A stretch of DNA of 6,200 nt from Gammaproteobacteria bacterium. GTDB taxonomy: Bacteria; Pseudomonadota; Gammaproteobacteria; Pseudomonadales; Azotimanducaceae_A. Below the pieces are notes generated by a model, which was not told the origin of the DNA, searched no databases, and saw only the letters and a list, made by a program, of their open reading frames with translations. Positions 1 to 5,461 of this stretch are shown piece after piece. The stretch lies in assembly GCA_028819775.1 (NCBI GenBank), contig JAPPKV010000519.1:1-6200 (forward strand), given 5' to 3'. The translations under genes were made by a program, and so were the position numbers. Positions within the stretch are counted from its first letter, which is position 1. Each line of letters opens with the position of its first letter.

Positions 1-95
1 TCCCGCCGCTCTACGGCGCCCTCGTGAAGAACGAGCAGGATGTCCATCTCCTGGAACGGCTGGCCTTCATGAACCGGCGCGATCAGCGCGGCTAG
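1..95 (+). CDS. 3' end of an upstream gene, probably a MoxR-type AAA+ ATPase (partial)
   Basis: The frame that starts with CCG at position 3 is open to a TAG at 93-95. It encodes about 30 C-terminal residues, beginning PPLYGALVKNEQD and ending NRRDQRG. The remnant is too short to carry a diagnostic motif. The assignment rests on context: genes for CoxE-like VWA proteins are usually preceded on the same strand by a MoxR-family AAA+ ATPase, and here only 32 bases separate the stop from the VWA start, which implies one operon. In such pairs the ATPase remodels a client complex and the VWA protein acts as metal-dependent adaptor. The coding call is fairly secure. The product name is inference from the neighbour only. 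Confidence 0.55.
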   Translation, partial: PPLYGALVKNEQDVHLLERLAFMNRRDQRG

Positions 96-127
96 GTGGC
101 GAGGGAGCGACCGGGGAGCCGATCTAG

Positions 128-1285
128 GTGTTGATCAACTTCTTCCTGACCCTGCGCCGCTACAAGGTGCCGGTCACGATCCGCGAGCTCATGGACCTGA
201 TCGGTGCCCTGGACAAGCGCGTGGTGTACAGCAACGTCGATGACTTCTACCTGCTGTCGCGCACCGCCATGGTCAAGGACGAGAAGAACTACGACAAGTT
301 CGACCGTGCCTTCAGCGCCTACTTCAAGGGGCTCGAGGATCTGCACGGCCTGTTGGAGTCGCTCATCCCGGACGAGTGGCTGCGCCGGGAGTTCGAGCGG
401 GCGCTAACGCCCGAGGAGTTGGAGCAAATCAAGTCCCTCGGCGGTTTGGAGAAGCTCATCGAGGCGTTCCGCAAGGCCCGCGAACAGGCGGAAGCGGAAA
501 ACGGCGAGGACCAGGAGCGCCAGCAAGGCAACGCGGATCGTCCCGGTAGTGGTGGTCCCGGCGGACCGGGCCGAGGCAAGAAGAAGAAAGCCAAGAAGGT
601 CTGGGATCAGCGGCAGTACAAGAATCTGGACGACTCGGTGGAGATCGGCACCCGCAACATCAAGATGGCCCTGCGGCGCTTGCGCAAGTTCGCGCGAACC
701 GGCGAAGAGGAGGAGCTGGACATGGACAACACCGTCCGCTCCACCGCCGACAACGGCGGCTTGCTCGACATCCAGATGCGCCCGCTGCGTCGGAACACCG
801 TCAAGGTCCTGCTGCTGCTCGACATCGGCGGTTCGATGGACGCCCACGTCAAGATCTGCGAGGAGCTGTTCTCCGCGACGCGAACCGAGTTCAAGCACCT
901 GGAGAGCTACTACTTCCACAACTTCATCTACGAATCGGTGTGGAAGGACAACCGCCGACGGATGAACGAGCGGATTCCGACCTGGCAACTCCTCAACAAG
1001 TACGCCCGGGACTACAAGGTCGTATTCGTGGGCGATGCCACCATGGCGCCCTACGAGATCACCCACGCCGGGGGCAGCGTCGAACACTGGAACGACGAGC
1101 CGGGCGCGTTGTGGATGAGCCGCTTCATGGATTCCTACGACAAGCTGGTCTGGATCAACCCGACCCCGCGCGAGACCTGGGACTATTCCACGTCCGTAGC
1201 CATGACCCGGGAACTGGTGGACGACCAGATGTACCCGCTGACGATCAGCGGACTCGAAGGCGGCATGGGGTACCTGTCGAAGTAG
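128..1285 (+). CDS. CoxE-like von Willebrand factor type A (VWA) domain protein
   Basis: A 385-residue cytosolic protein with no signal peptide or membrane segment. Residues 1 to about 120 form a helical N-terminal region. Residues about 124-157 are a charged, Gly/Pro/Lys-rich linker containing KKKKAKK. The rest is a VWA domain. Its metal-ion-dependent adhesion site (MIDAS) is DIGGS at 232-236, preceded by the hydrophobic strand VLLLL. A second acidic position follows in VFVGD, with Asp303. The first Ser of the classical DxSxS motif is Gly here; I recall DxGGSMD as common in this CoxE-related subfamily. The GTG at 128 was chosen because GGGGAG at 113-118 lies 9 bases upstream; the TTG at 131 is an alternative. 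Such proteins pair with MoxR ATPases in maturation or metal insertion for enzyme complexes. The client is unknown because no substrate enzyme is visible here. Confidence 0.9.
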   Translation: MLINFFLTLRRYKVPVTIRELMDLIGALDKRVVYSNVDDFYLLSRTAMVKDEKNYDKFDRAFSAYFKGLEDLHGLLESLIPDEWLRREFERALTPEELEQIKSLGGLEKLIEAFRKAREQAEAENGEDQERQQGNADRPGSGGPGGPGRGKKKKAKKVWDQRQYKNLDDSVEIGTRNIKMALRRLRKFARTGEEEELDMDNTVRSTADNGGLLDIQMRPLRRNTVKVLLLLDIGGSMDAHVKICEELFSATRTEFKHLESYYFHNFIYESVWKDNRRRMNERIPTWQLLNKYARDYKVVFVGDATMAPYEITHAGGSVEHWNDEPGALWMSRFMDSYDKLVWINPTPRETWDYSTSVAMTRELVDDQMYPLTISGLEGGMGYLSK

Positions 1286-1539
1286 GGCGGGGGGCTAACG
1301 GGTCCGCACGAGTGCGCCACCGGCTCCGGTCATTTCGCGAATACGCAACGCGACTGCACACAACGAATGGCGTGTGCCGCTTCCAAGACAGCCTTCCCCC
1401 AGCCCCGGGCCTTTTGAGGTGCCGTATGTAGGCACTATCGCGGTAAGTGGGAACCATACAACTAGGTGCTATACCTAATGTCTCGATGGTAGGTGTTCAC
1501 GCTCATCACAACCACAGCCATTCGTAGGAGGTAGCTCCC
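1286..1539. other. Intergenic stretch between the VWA gene and the pentapeptide gene
   Basis: This stretch has no ORF with coding character. A short hairpin, GTGCC/GGCAC at 1419-1435 with a 7-base loop, and a CGCAC/GTGCG dyad near 1303-1314 are visible. Neither is followed by a T-run, so I do not call a terminator for the VWA gene. Base composition drops from GC-rich to clearly more AT from about 1430 onward. That shift continues through the following gene and suggests a boundary of acquired DNA. I found no convincing sigma70 promoter, although TATACC near 1470-1475 could serve as a weak -10. Confidence 0.5.
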
Positions 1540-1542
1540 TTG
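1526..1542 (+). promoter_or_regulatory. Strong Shine-Dalgarno deciding a TTG start
   Basis: AGGAGG at 1526-1531 lies 8 bases before the TTG at 1540-1542. No ATG or GTG in this frame is as well placed; the first in-frame ATG is 30 codons later, after the membrane segment. The site therefore decides the start. GGAG at 1527-1530 can also pair with CTCC at 1535-1538 across a 4-base GTAG loop, a weak hairpin that could partly mask the ribosome binding site. Confidence 0.75.
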
Positions 1543-2067
1543 GCCGACAACCCTTCTTGGCTTAGAAAGTTGCAGTTGCCACTGCTCGTGGCGACTGTCA
1601 CAGCATTGGTTATTACGGGTACGAAATACATGAGTCGCGATGCACCTACTCCCGAACCGGTGATCGTCGAGTCGAACCGAATACCAACTGGCGTCTCCCA
1701 TCTTCCCGCCCGAACTGACACCCCGGGAATATCGGCGACCCAAGAACATTCCTCACTTGCCCACACCGAAGACAATTCGCAATTCGTGGTGTGCCCTCCT
1801 GACCGAGCAAGTTCGTTCGATAGCGCTGAAACGCCCGTCCTTCGGGAGATGTCAGCGCAGGACGTTCTCGCCATGGTCGCCGATGCGTCGCTCACCAGGT
1901 CACTCCGCACACCAATAGACCTACGAAACGTCAACCTCCGCGACGTCGACCTAGAGGGAGCCGACCTACGATATGCGGACCTTCGGGGCCGTCCGCTGGA
2001 CCCGGAGAAGCTGGTGCTCGTCCGCGATCGGCACGTGCGGATGTCGCTGCGCCTGCAGGACGCCTGA
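1540..2067 (+). CDS. Small membrane-anchored pentapeptide-repeat protein, 3' end probably altered by an IS insertion
   Basis: A 175-residue product. Residues 13-27 (LPLLVATVTALVITG) form one hydrophobic segment after a short basic N-terminus, a signal anchor that would place the remainder outside the cytoplasm. Residues about 32-115 are polar, Pro/Ser/Thr/Glu-rich and unrecognised. Residues 126-150 read as tandem pentapeptides (DLRNV, NLRDV, DLEGA, DLRYA, DLRG), the A(D/N)LXX pattern that folds into a right-handed quadrilateral beta-helix. Only about five units are present, fewer than most family members have. The last 25 residues (from RPLDPEKL) lose the repeat, and their DNA becomes markedly more GC-rich. 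The TGA stop at 2065-2067 is also the first three bases of an IS-like end. I infer that the original C-terminus is missing or replaced. The function is unknown. Confidence 0.72.
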   Translation: MADNPSWLRKLQLPLLVATVTALVITGTKYMSRDAPTPEPVIVESNRIPTGVSHLPARTDTPGISATQEHSSLAHTEDNSQFVVCPPDRASSFDSAETPVLREMSAQDVLAMVADASLTRSLRTPIDLRNVNLRDVDLEGADLRYADLRGRPLDPEKLVLVRDRHVRMSLRLQDA

Positions 2068-2180
2068 GGTGGTCCCACTTTTTTGGACAGGTCGCTAAGG
2101 TGTACTCCGGTGTCGTTAGGAGACACTGGAATGGCAAGGAAGAGGCGCCGGTTCACGGCGGATTTCAAGAAGCGGGTGGC
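2065..2180 (+). mobile_element. Left end of a truncated IS3-family insertion sequence
   Basis: The segment begins TGAGGTGGTCCCACTTTTTT and continues with GGACAG, the kind of terminal inverted repeat found in IS3-family elements, which start with TG. After a 40-base leader an ATG at 2131 opens MARKRRRFTADFKKRVA, which closely matches the beginning of the OrfA helix-turn-helix protein of IS3-family transposases. Similarity stops there: the next bases belong in another frame to a recombinase gene. No matching right-hand inverted repeat is visible anywhere in the window. This is therefore a dead fragment of about 115 bases. The exact left boundary is inferred from the TG rule and could be off by a few bases. 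Confidence 0.72.
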
Positions 2181-2337
2181 GCCGGCTGCTCGACGAGGCG
2201 CGGCGGCTGGCCGGCGGCGGCTCCCTGATTCCCGCGAACCGCAGCTACAAGCGCCAGAAGAACGTCTACGAGGGCGAGACGCGCCGCGCGGGCATGCGCC
2301 GCATGCACGGACTTCGCCACGGCTACGCCATCCGTAG
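2131..2337 (+). pseudogene. IS3-family transposase OrfA, 5' fragment
   Basis: The ATG at 2131 is preceded by AGGAG at 2118-2122 with an 8-base spacer. The first 17 codons give MARKRRRFTADFKKRVA, the DNA-binding N-terminus of an IS3-family OrfA protein. From about 2180 the same frame gives only Arg/Ala/Pro-rich sequence to the TAG at 2335-2337, because the DNA is then recombinase sequence read in the wrong frame. A full OrfA is about 90-110 residues and is followed by an OrfB with a DDE domain; neither remains. The product cannot be functional as a transposase. Confidence 0.7.
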
Positions 2338-2500
2338 GTACGAGGATCTGACGGGTTGGAAGGCACCGGTGGCGGGCGGACCTCTGCGATGCGACCTGGA
2401 CGGCAACGACGCGACGGCGGACGAACGGGCGCGGCTACGGATCTCGGCCGAATTGGGGCATGCGAGGCCCCAGATCGTGGCTCGGTACATCGGCGGGTAG
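2180..2500 (+). pseudogene. C-terminal fragment of an Integrase_1-type tyrosine recombinase
   Basis: This frame encodes about 106 residues that align by eye with the end of integrase-domain (Integrase_1) proteins of mobile islands. It contains a GSLIPANRSY segment and box II HGLRH, with the catalytic Arg codon at 2315-2317. The family-typical insert RYEDLTGWKAP and a variable acidic stretch follow. Next comes ELGH at 2450-2461, then the nucleophile Tyr at 2486-2488 in RYIGG, just before the TAG at 2498-2500. The C-terminus is thus intact and the catalytic half is nearly complete. The N-terminal core-binding domain and the first catalytic Arg are missing, replaced by the IS fragment in another frame. 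An internal ATG at 2294 is not a credible start. The piece probably marks the edge of a former genomic island. Confidence 0.82.
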
Positions 2501-2523
2501 GTGGCCGCCCCTCGACTGATTCT

Positions 2524-4089
2524 CTACTGCCGCAAGTCGCGTGGTCGGGGGCCGCTCATTGGACTTCGAGGATCGCCGGAGGCAACTCGACGCGCAGAAT
2601 CCTCCGCAGCCTTGCCCAGCATCACGTAGACGCGTCCCTGGTGCCGCATGGTCAGCCAGTGGGCCTTGCCCTCCTTGTAGAGCCTGCCGATTGAAGCTTC
2701 CCAATAGGGCAATTGCTGCCTCGCCTGTCGTGCCAGCCATCTGTCGCTGGGCATCTCCATCGCGACCCCCTCGGCAGCCCGTCTGGCGACGATCCCTTCG
2801 TAGAGGGTGCGCTGCGACTCCAGCGTTGGCTTGGGCCTCGGAGGATCGCGGCCGGGATCCTTGCCGGCGCTTTCCACCTCGTTTACCGATTCCCATTCCC
2901 AGGACAGTTCATCGCTGAACTCGCCGCCGTTCACGGTCGCCACGCTGGCGCCGATGATCAGGTCGTTGACGCCGTCCGCGTTCCAGTCGTCCACGTAGAC
3001 GCGCTGGCCACTGCCCGGAAGGGCCTTGGCGCCTCCGTGGGCAGGCACGAGGTCGATTCCCGGTTCGAAGCGGTGGCCGTCCGGTGTCTTCACGCCGCGG
3101 AAGAACGACACGGCCCGGCTCCCGGGATCGCGATACGAGTCCGTCACCAGCAGATCCAGCACACCGTCCCGGTCCCAGTCCACCGCCAGCGGACTGGTGT
3201 GCCCGTCTCCGGACGGCGTAAGAAACTCGCCTCTCCGGGCGAACCGTTTCTGCAGTCTCGTGTGGGGACGGGTCATCAACGGATGGCCGTTGGTGTCGAG
3301 CAGCAGCTCGCGCCTCGCGAAGCTGGGACTGTTCGGGCCGCCGGTGTTTTCGCTGACCCGCAAGCCGCCGGTGCCGCCAACGATGAGATCGTAGTCGCCG
3401 TCCTCGTCGAGGTCGCCGAACGTGGCCGAACTATATACCCAGTAGATGAACGAGCCTATGTCGCCCACCTCGCCCTCGAACGGCACGTAGTCGGGATTGC
3501 GCGCGACCCTCACTTCGTTCAGTTCAGGGTCGCCGGCGGACGTCGGATCTCCCTCCTGGGGGAGCGTTTCGCCCGGCAGGAAACCGTCGGGGCTTCCCCG
3601 GAACCACGTCACCTCGCCCGGATGGTACTGGCCGGTGATCATGTCCCGGTAGCCGTCGTCGTCCAGGTCGTAGAACATCGGCGTGAACCCGATGCAGCAC
3701 CACTGCGGGACCTCGATGACGGTGCCCTCGGTGTCCCGCGCCCATTCGAATTCCTCGCTGAATCGCGGGTCCGAATCGGTTCCCGCGTTCAAGTAGACCC
3801 GAATCGTGGAGCCGTCGGCACCCATCGGAAAATCCGAGGAATTCGTTTCGAATTCGCCGACGAGCAGATCTCTCCTGCCGTCGCCGTTCCAGTCCCAGAG
3901 CGCCGGCGCCGCCAGCCCGTGTTTCCCGGTCAGGACCGGCCCGTCACCTGCCATCACCAGGAAAGGATCGCCGAGAACCGGCGCGCCGGGAATGTCGGCG
4001 GGCATCAGTTCCGGAAAGCTCATCTCGTCGGCACCCGCCGCCCCTGACAGAAACGTGGCGGCTACTGCGATCAGGCCGGTCCTGCGCAT
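2524..4089 (-). CDS. Exported FG-GAP/VCBS repeat protein
   Basis: A 521-residue protein from the ATG at 4089. This start gives a classic signal peptide (MRRTGLIAVAATFLSG, cleavage after AGA before Asp21) and has GGAG 9 bases upstream. ATGs at 4104 and 4179 would add residues before the signal peptide. Five calcium-loop repeats of the form Dx(D/N)xDGxxD occur at residues 66-74 (DWNGDGRRD), 141-149, 226-234, 304-312 and 368-376, mostly followed by (L/M)(L/I)xG. This is the FG-GAP/VCBS pattern of a beta-propeller as in integrin alpha subunits. An adjacent Cys pair sits at 131-132. The last ~110 residues are charged, without repeats, and unassigned. Such proteins are usually periplasmic or surface-exposed and mediate binding. 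No partner gene is adjacent. Confidence 0.9.
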   Translation of the reverse strand: MRRTGLIAVAATFLSGAAGADEMSFPELMPADIPGAPVLGDPFLVMAGDGPVLTGKHGLAAPALWDWNGDGRRDLLVGEFETNSSDFPMGADGSTIRVYLNAGTDSDPRFSEEFEWARDTEGTVIEVPQWCCIGFTPMFYDLDDDGYRDMITGQYHPGEVTWFRGSPDGFLPGETLPQEGDPTSAGDPELNEVRVARNPDYVPFEGEVGDIGSFIYWVYSSATFGDLDEDGDYDLIVGGTGGLRVSENTGGPNSPSFARRELLLDTNGHPLMTRPHTRLQKRFARRGEFLTPSGDGHTSPLAVDWDRDGVLDLLVTDSYRDPGSRAVSFFRGVKTPDGHRFEPGIDLVPAHGGAKALPGSGQRVYVDDWNADGVNDLIIGASVATVNGGEFSDELSWEWESVNEVESAGKDPGRDPPRPKPTLESQRTLYEGIVARRAAEGVAMEMPSDRWLARQARQQLPYWEASIGRLYKEGKAHWLTMRHQGRVYVMLGKAAEDSARRVASGDPRSPMSGPRPRDLRQ

Positions 4090-4125
4090 GGTTCGCAACT
4101 CCATAGGAGACCCAGGTTGAGCGCG

Positions 4126-4131
4126 ATTATG
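4126..4131 (-). promoter_or_regulatory. Possible -10 element for the FG-GAP gene
   Basis: On the - strand this reads CATAAT, five of six matches to TATAAT. It would start transcription near 4119, leaving a leader of about 30 bases to the ATG at 4089. The -35 region is poor: AGGTTC lies at a 17-base spacing. The site lies downstream of the ATG at 4179 and so argues against that longer start. Confidence 0.35.
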
Positions 4132-4648
4132 CATGACCTGGTTTGCTGGAACCTTACGCAGCACCTCTCTGCCAGCCACCGTTCCCGAATCGATGCTCGG
4201 GTCGTTCGGGCGCCGGGGCCGGCCGGGCGATGCCCGTCACCTCAACACCATGGCCATGGCCCATTCGTTGGCCGACGGGAGTCTTGACGCGGTGGTGGTC
4301 GGAACACGGTGAGGCGCGTGTGCAGGCTCGATAGACAGGTGGCGGGGTGGAGGGGCTCGCTGACCCCATGGTCGCAGACCACGTCTCCGCCGGGATACGG
4401 CAGTCGCGCCCGTTCAGGTTCGATCTGTTGCGCTTGACCGAAGCTCGTTGAGTTCGTGTCGCGTTGCCTGCGGTGGGAAGAGACGGCAACTACGGGAGAC
4501 AGGTAGGCACGATGGCCGTGCTTGGCTCTGTTGCACGGCAGGCGACGTCAGCCTCCCCGATCGCACCCTCGGAAACATGGGCAGTGTGCGCTGTCCCGGC
4601 GCGAATCCTGTGGAGATCTTGTGGGAACCGTGTGTCCCGGGGCCGGCG

Positions 4649-4671
4649 TTTAGCGGCGAGCTAAAGGTTTT
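4649..4671 (+). terminator. Weak terminator-like hairpin
   Basis: TTTAGC and GCTAAA form a perfect 6-base-pair stem around a 5-base loop (GGCGA). GG and then TTTT at 4668-4671 follow. The stem is short and AU-rich at its base and the T-run is only four bases, so termination is uncertain. It could instead be one arm of the larger inverted-repeat region just downstream. Confidence 0.3.
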
Positions 4672-4719
4672 CCGGTCGCGCGGCGGAATGGCCACCGCTA
4701 CGATGGCCTACGCCTGGTT

Positions 4720-4800
4720 GCCGGAATCTCCGGCGTGGCCGCCCGTGAGGGCGGCGTTTGGCGGCCGCTTCGGCGGCGTTGCGGCCCCGCGAGGGGCTGC
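4720..4800 (+). ncRNA. Candidate structured RNA: four hairpins in a row, three with stable tetraloops
   Basis: Four stems lie end to end. GCCGGA/TCCGGC (4720-4734) closes a 3-base loop. GCCGCCC/GGGCGGC (4738-4755) closes GTGA. GCCGC/GCGGC (4764-4777) closes TTCG. GCGGCCCC/GGGGCTGC (4781-4800) closes GCGA with one G-U pair. GTGA and GCGA are GNRA loops and TTCG is the UUCG class, all unusually stable in RNA. On the opposite strand the loops become TCAC, CGAA and TCGC, which are not, so the signal points to a + strand transcript. GGCGGCGTT recurs at 4750-4758 and 4772-4780, so the stems may be tandem copies. No known RNA family was recognised, and GC-rich DNA makes chance stems common. Confidence 0.35.
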
Positions 4801-4859
4801 GTCGAGCGGCGTCACGGTTGTGGCGCGAACGAACCCGGGCTGTGCTCGAGCCCATCACT

Positions 4860-4885
4860 CCCGTCGGGAATCGAATCCCGGCGGG
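4860..4885. repeat. Long inverted repeat upstream of the 4925 ORF
   Basis: CCCGTCGGGA at 4860-4869 pairs with TCCCGGCGGG at 4876-4885, a 10-base-pair stem with one T-G wobble around the hexaloop ATCGAA. It is followed by GCTTT, too short a T-run for a confident terminator, and lies about 29 bases before the AGGAG of the 4925 ORF. It could be a leader structure controlling that ORF, a protein-binding dyad, or a leftover of a repeat element. Confidence 0.5.
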
Positions 4886-4913
4886 GCTTTCGGTTCCCGG
4901 GCGGAACACCGAG

Positions 4914-4927
4914 AGGAGAAGCCTATG
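4914..4927 (+). promoter_or_regulatory. Well-placed Shine-Dalgarno and ATG
   Basis: AGGAG at 4914-4918 precedes the ATG at 4925-4927 by 6 bases. This is the best ribosome binding site in the right-hand half of the window, and it supports real translation, present or past, of the short helical ORF that follows. Confidence 0.65.
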
Positions 4928-5461
4928 GAACCGGAGGTAGAGCGGGCTGCGGCCGAGTTGAAGTGGATCAACGCCGAAGCCCACAAGCTGGCGGCCGAGG
5001 CGGACAAGCTGGAAGCGGAGGAGCAGCGTCTCAATTCAAGGAGTCCTGGACACACGCGAATCCGTCCTACACGCGGCCGTGCCGGAGGGCGCAGGCGGCC
5101 TGCCGGAGATGGGAACTACGGGTTGGCGATCACACGCTGCTGCAGGGACGGCTACCTCCAACCAATCGCGCTTGGGTGGACGCGGGCGTTCGATCCGCAC
5201 CCGCATGGCCGCGTTGGCGATGTGCCGGAAGTCCATGCCGGGTTCATCTACGCGGGTCGGCCATCGCCATGTGGTTCGCTCCACATCCGATGTCGCCCAA
5301 CGTCGCCCGGTTTTGCGACCCTTTCGACCACCAACACGGCGCTGGCGAACCGAATGAGGCGCGCCGTCGAGCCACGCGTGCTGACTGCTACCATTCGCTC
5401 CGGTCCAAGCAATCTAGGGTGCGGGTCGGCCAACGACACGTGGCCCTTCGACCAAGGTCCG
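4925..5461 (+). CDS. Short Ala/Glu/Lys helical protein, probably truncated; frame stays open into hrpA
   Basis: The ATG at 4925 follows a good Shine-Dalgarno. The first 38 codons, to about 5038, give a strongly helical, coiled-coil-like sequence (ELKWINAEAHKL, AEADKLEAEEQRL) with G/C-ending codons. It resembles the N-terminal arm of small proteobacterial proteins with repeated AE..KL.AE units that usually continue into a hydrophobic segment; that family link is from memory. After about 5038 the sequence turns Arg/Pro/Gly/Cys-rich and loses coding character, and no membrane segment appears. I infer a truncation or frameshift there; another frame reads QFKESWTHANPSYT from 5033. The original frame meets no stop and enters hrpA at codon 180, so an N-terminally extended helicase cannot be excluded but is unlikely. 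Confidence 0.4.
5039..5388. other. Stretch without a recognised gene before hrpA
   Basis: Several frames on both strands are open, as GC-rich DNA allows, but none shows a recognisable motif with a ribosome binding site. On the - strand two frames read like protein fragments on either side of about 5255 (VVERVAKPGDVGRHRMWSEP and then RVDEPGMDFRHIANAAMRV), which could be a decayed frameshifted gene. A perfect 6-base-pair hairpin ATGTGG/CCACAT lies at 5269-5286, followed by a short direct repeat of GTCGCCC. Confidence 0.4.
5386..5394 (+). promoter_or_regulatory. Possible extended -10 promoter for hrpA
   Basis: TGCTACCAT fits an extended -10 (TGn followed by TACCAT, four of six matches to TATAAT). 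It lies about 68 bases before the GTG proposed as the hrpA start. No good -35 is present; GTCGAG lies 17 bases upstream. If used, transcripts would begin near 5401 and lack the upstream ATG at 4925. Confidence 0.35.

Larger units (their letters stand above)
4132..4924. other. Long stretch without a convincing gene, rich in inverted repeats
   Basis: About 790 bases between the FG-GAP promoter region and the next start. Reading frames here are short or lack a ribosome binding site and give Arg/Pro/Ser-rich products typical of chance ORFs in GC-rich DNA. Several dyads are visible: a possible three-way junction at 4341-4391; GTTGCC/GGCAAC at 4463-4490; GCCGTGC/GCACGGC at 4515-4539; TTTAGC/GCTAAA at 4649-4665; the tetraloop cluster at 4720-4800; and a long stem at 4860-4885. 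No tRNA, rRNA, RNase P or tmRNA signature was recognised. It may hold an unannotated structured RNA, decayed mobile DNA, or both. Confidence 0.6.

Noticed and set aside
404..1087. 227-codon - strand frame opposite the VWA gene.
   Set aside because: It is an antisense shadow; the VWA domain and start signals are on the + strand.
1396..1416. Possible terminator after the VWA gene (CCCGGG followed by CCTTTT).
   Set aside because: The palindrome has no loop and no adequate stem, and the T-run is only four bases, 120 bases past the stop.
2713..4047. Long + strand open frame of 444 codons opposite the FG-GAP gene.
   Set aside because: It is the antisense shadow of a GC-rich gene. The - strand product has a signal peptide and five clear calcium-loop repeats, while the + strand product has no motif or ribosome binding site.
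4133..4312. A 59-codon + strand ORF from ATG 4133 to TGA 4310-4312, ending AHSLADGSLDAVVVGTR.
   Set aside because: Its second half reads like protein, but there is no Shine-Dalgarno, its start overlaps the likely FG-GAP promoter, and I recognise no family. It may be a gene fragment, but the support is too thin to list as a gene.
4524..4535. GGCTCTGTTGCA, similar to the ends of IS6-family elements.
   Set aside because: Only a dozen bases match, there is no opposite end or transposase nearby, and the bases are already part of a local hairpin.
4857..4890. tRNA T-arm-like sequence (CGGGAATCGAATCCCG and its complement with TTCGATT).
   Set aside because: On neither strand does the arm have five proper pairs around a 7-base TTC loop, and no matching anticodon or acceptor arm lies at the right distance.
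4850..4900. Possible group II intron domain V, because the stretch begins GAGC and ends GGTTC.
   Set aside because: The 34-base hairpin with its catalytic triad and bulge is absent, and no reverse transcriptase is encoded in the window.
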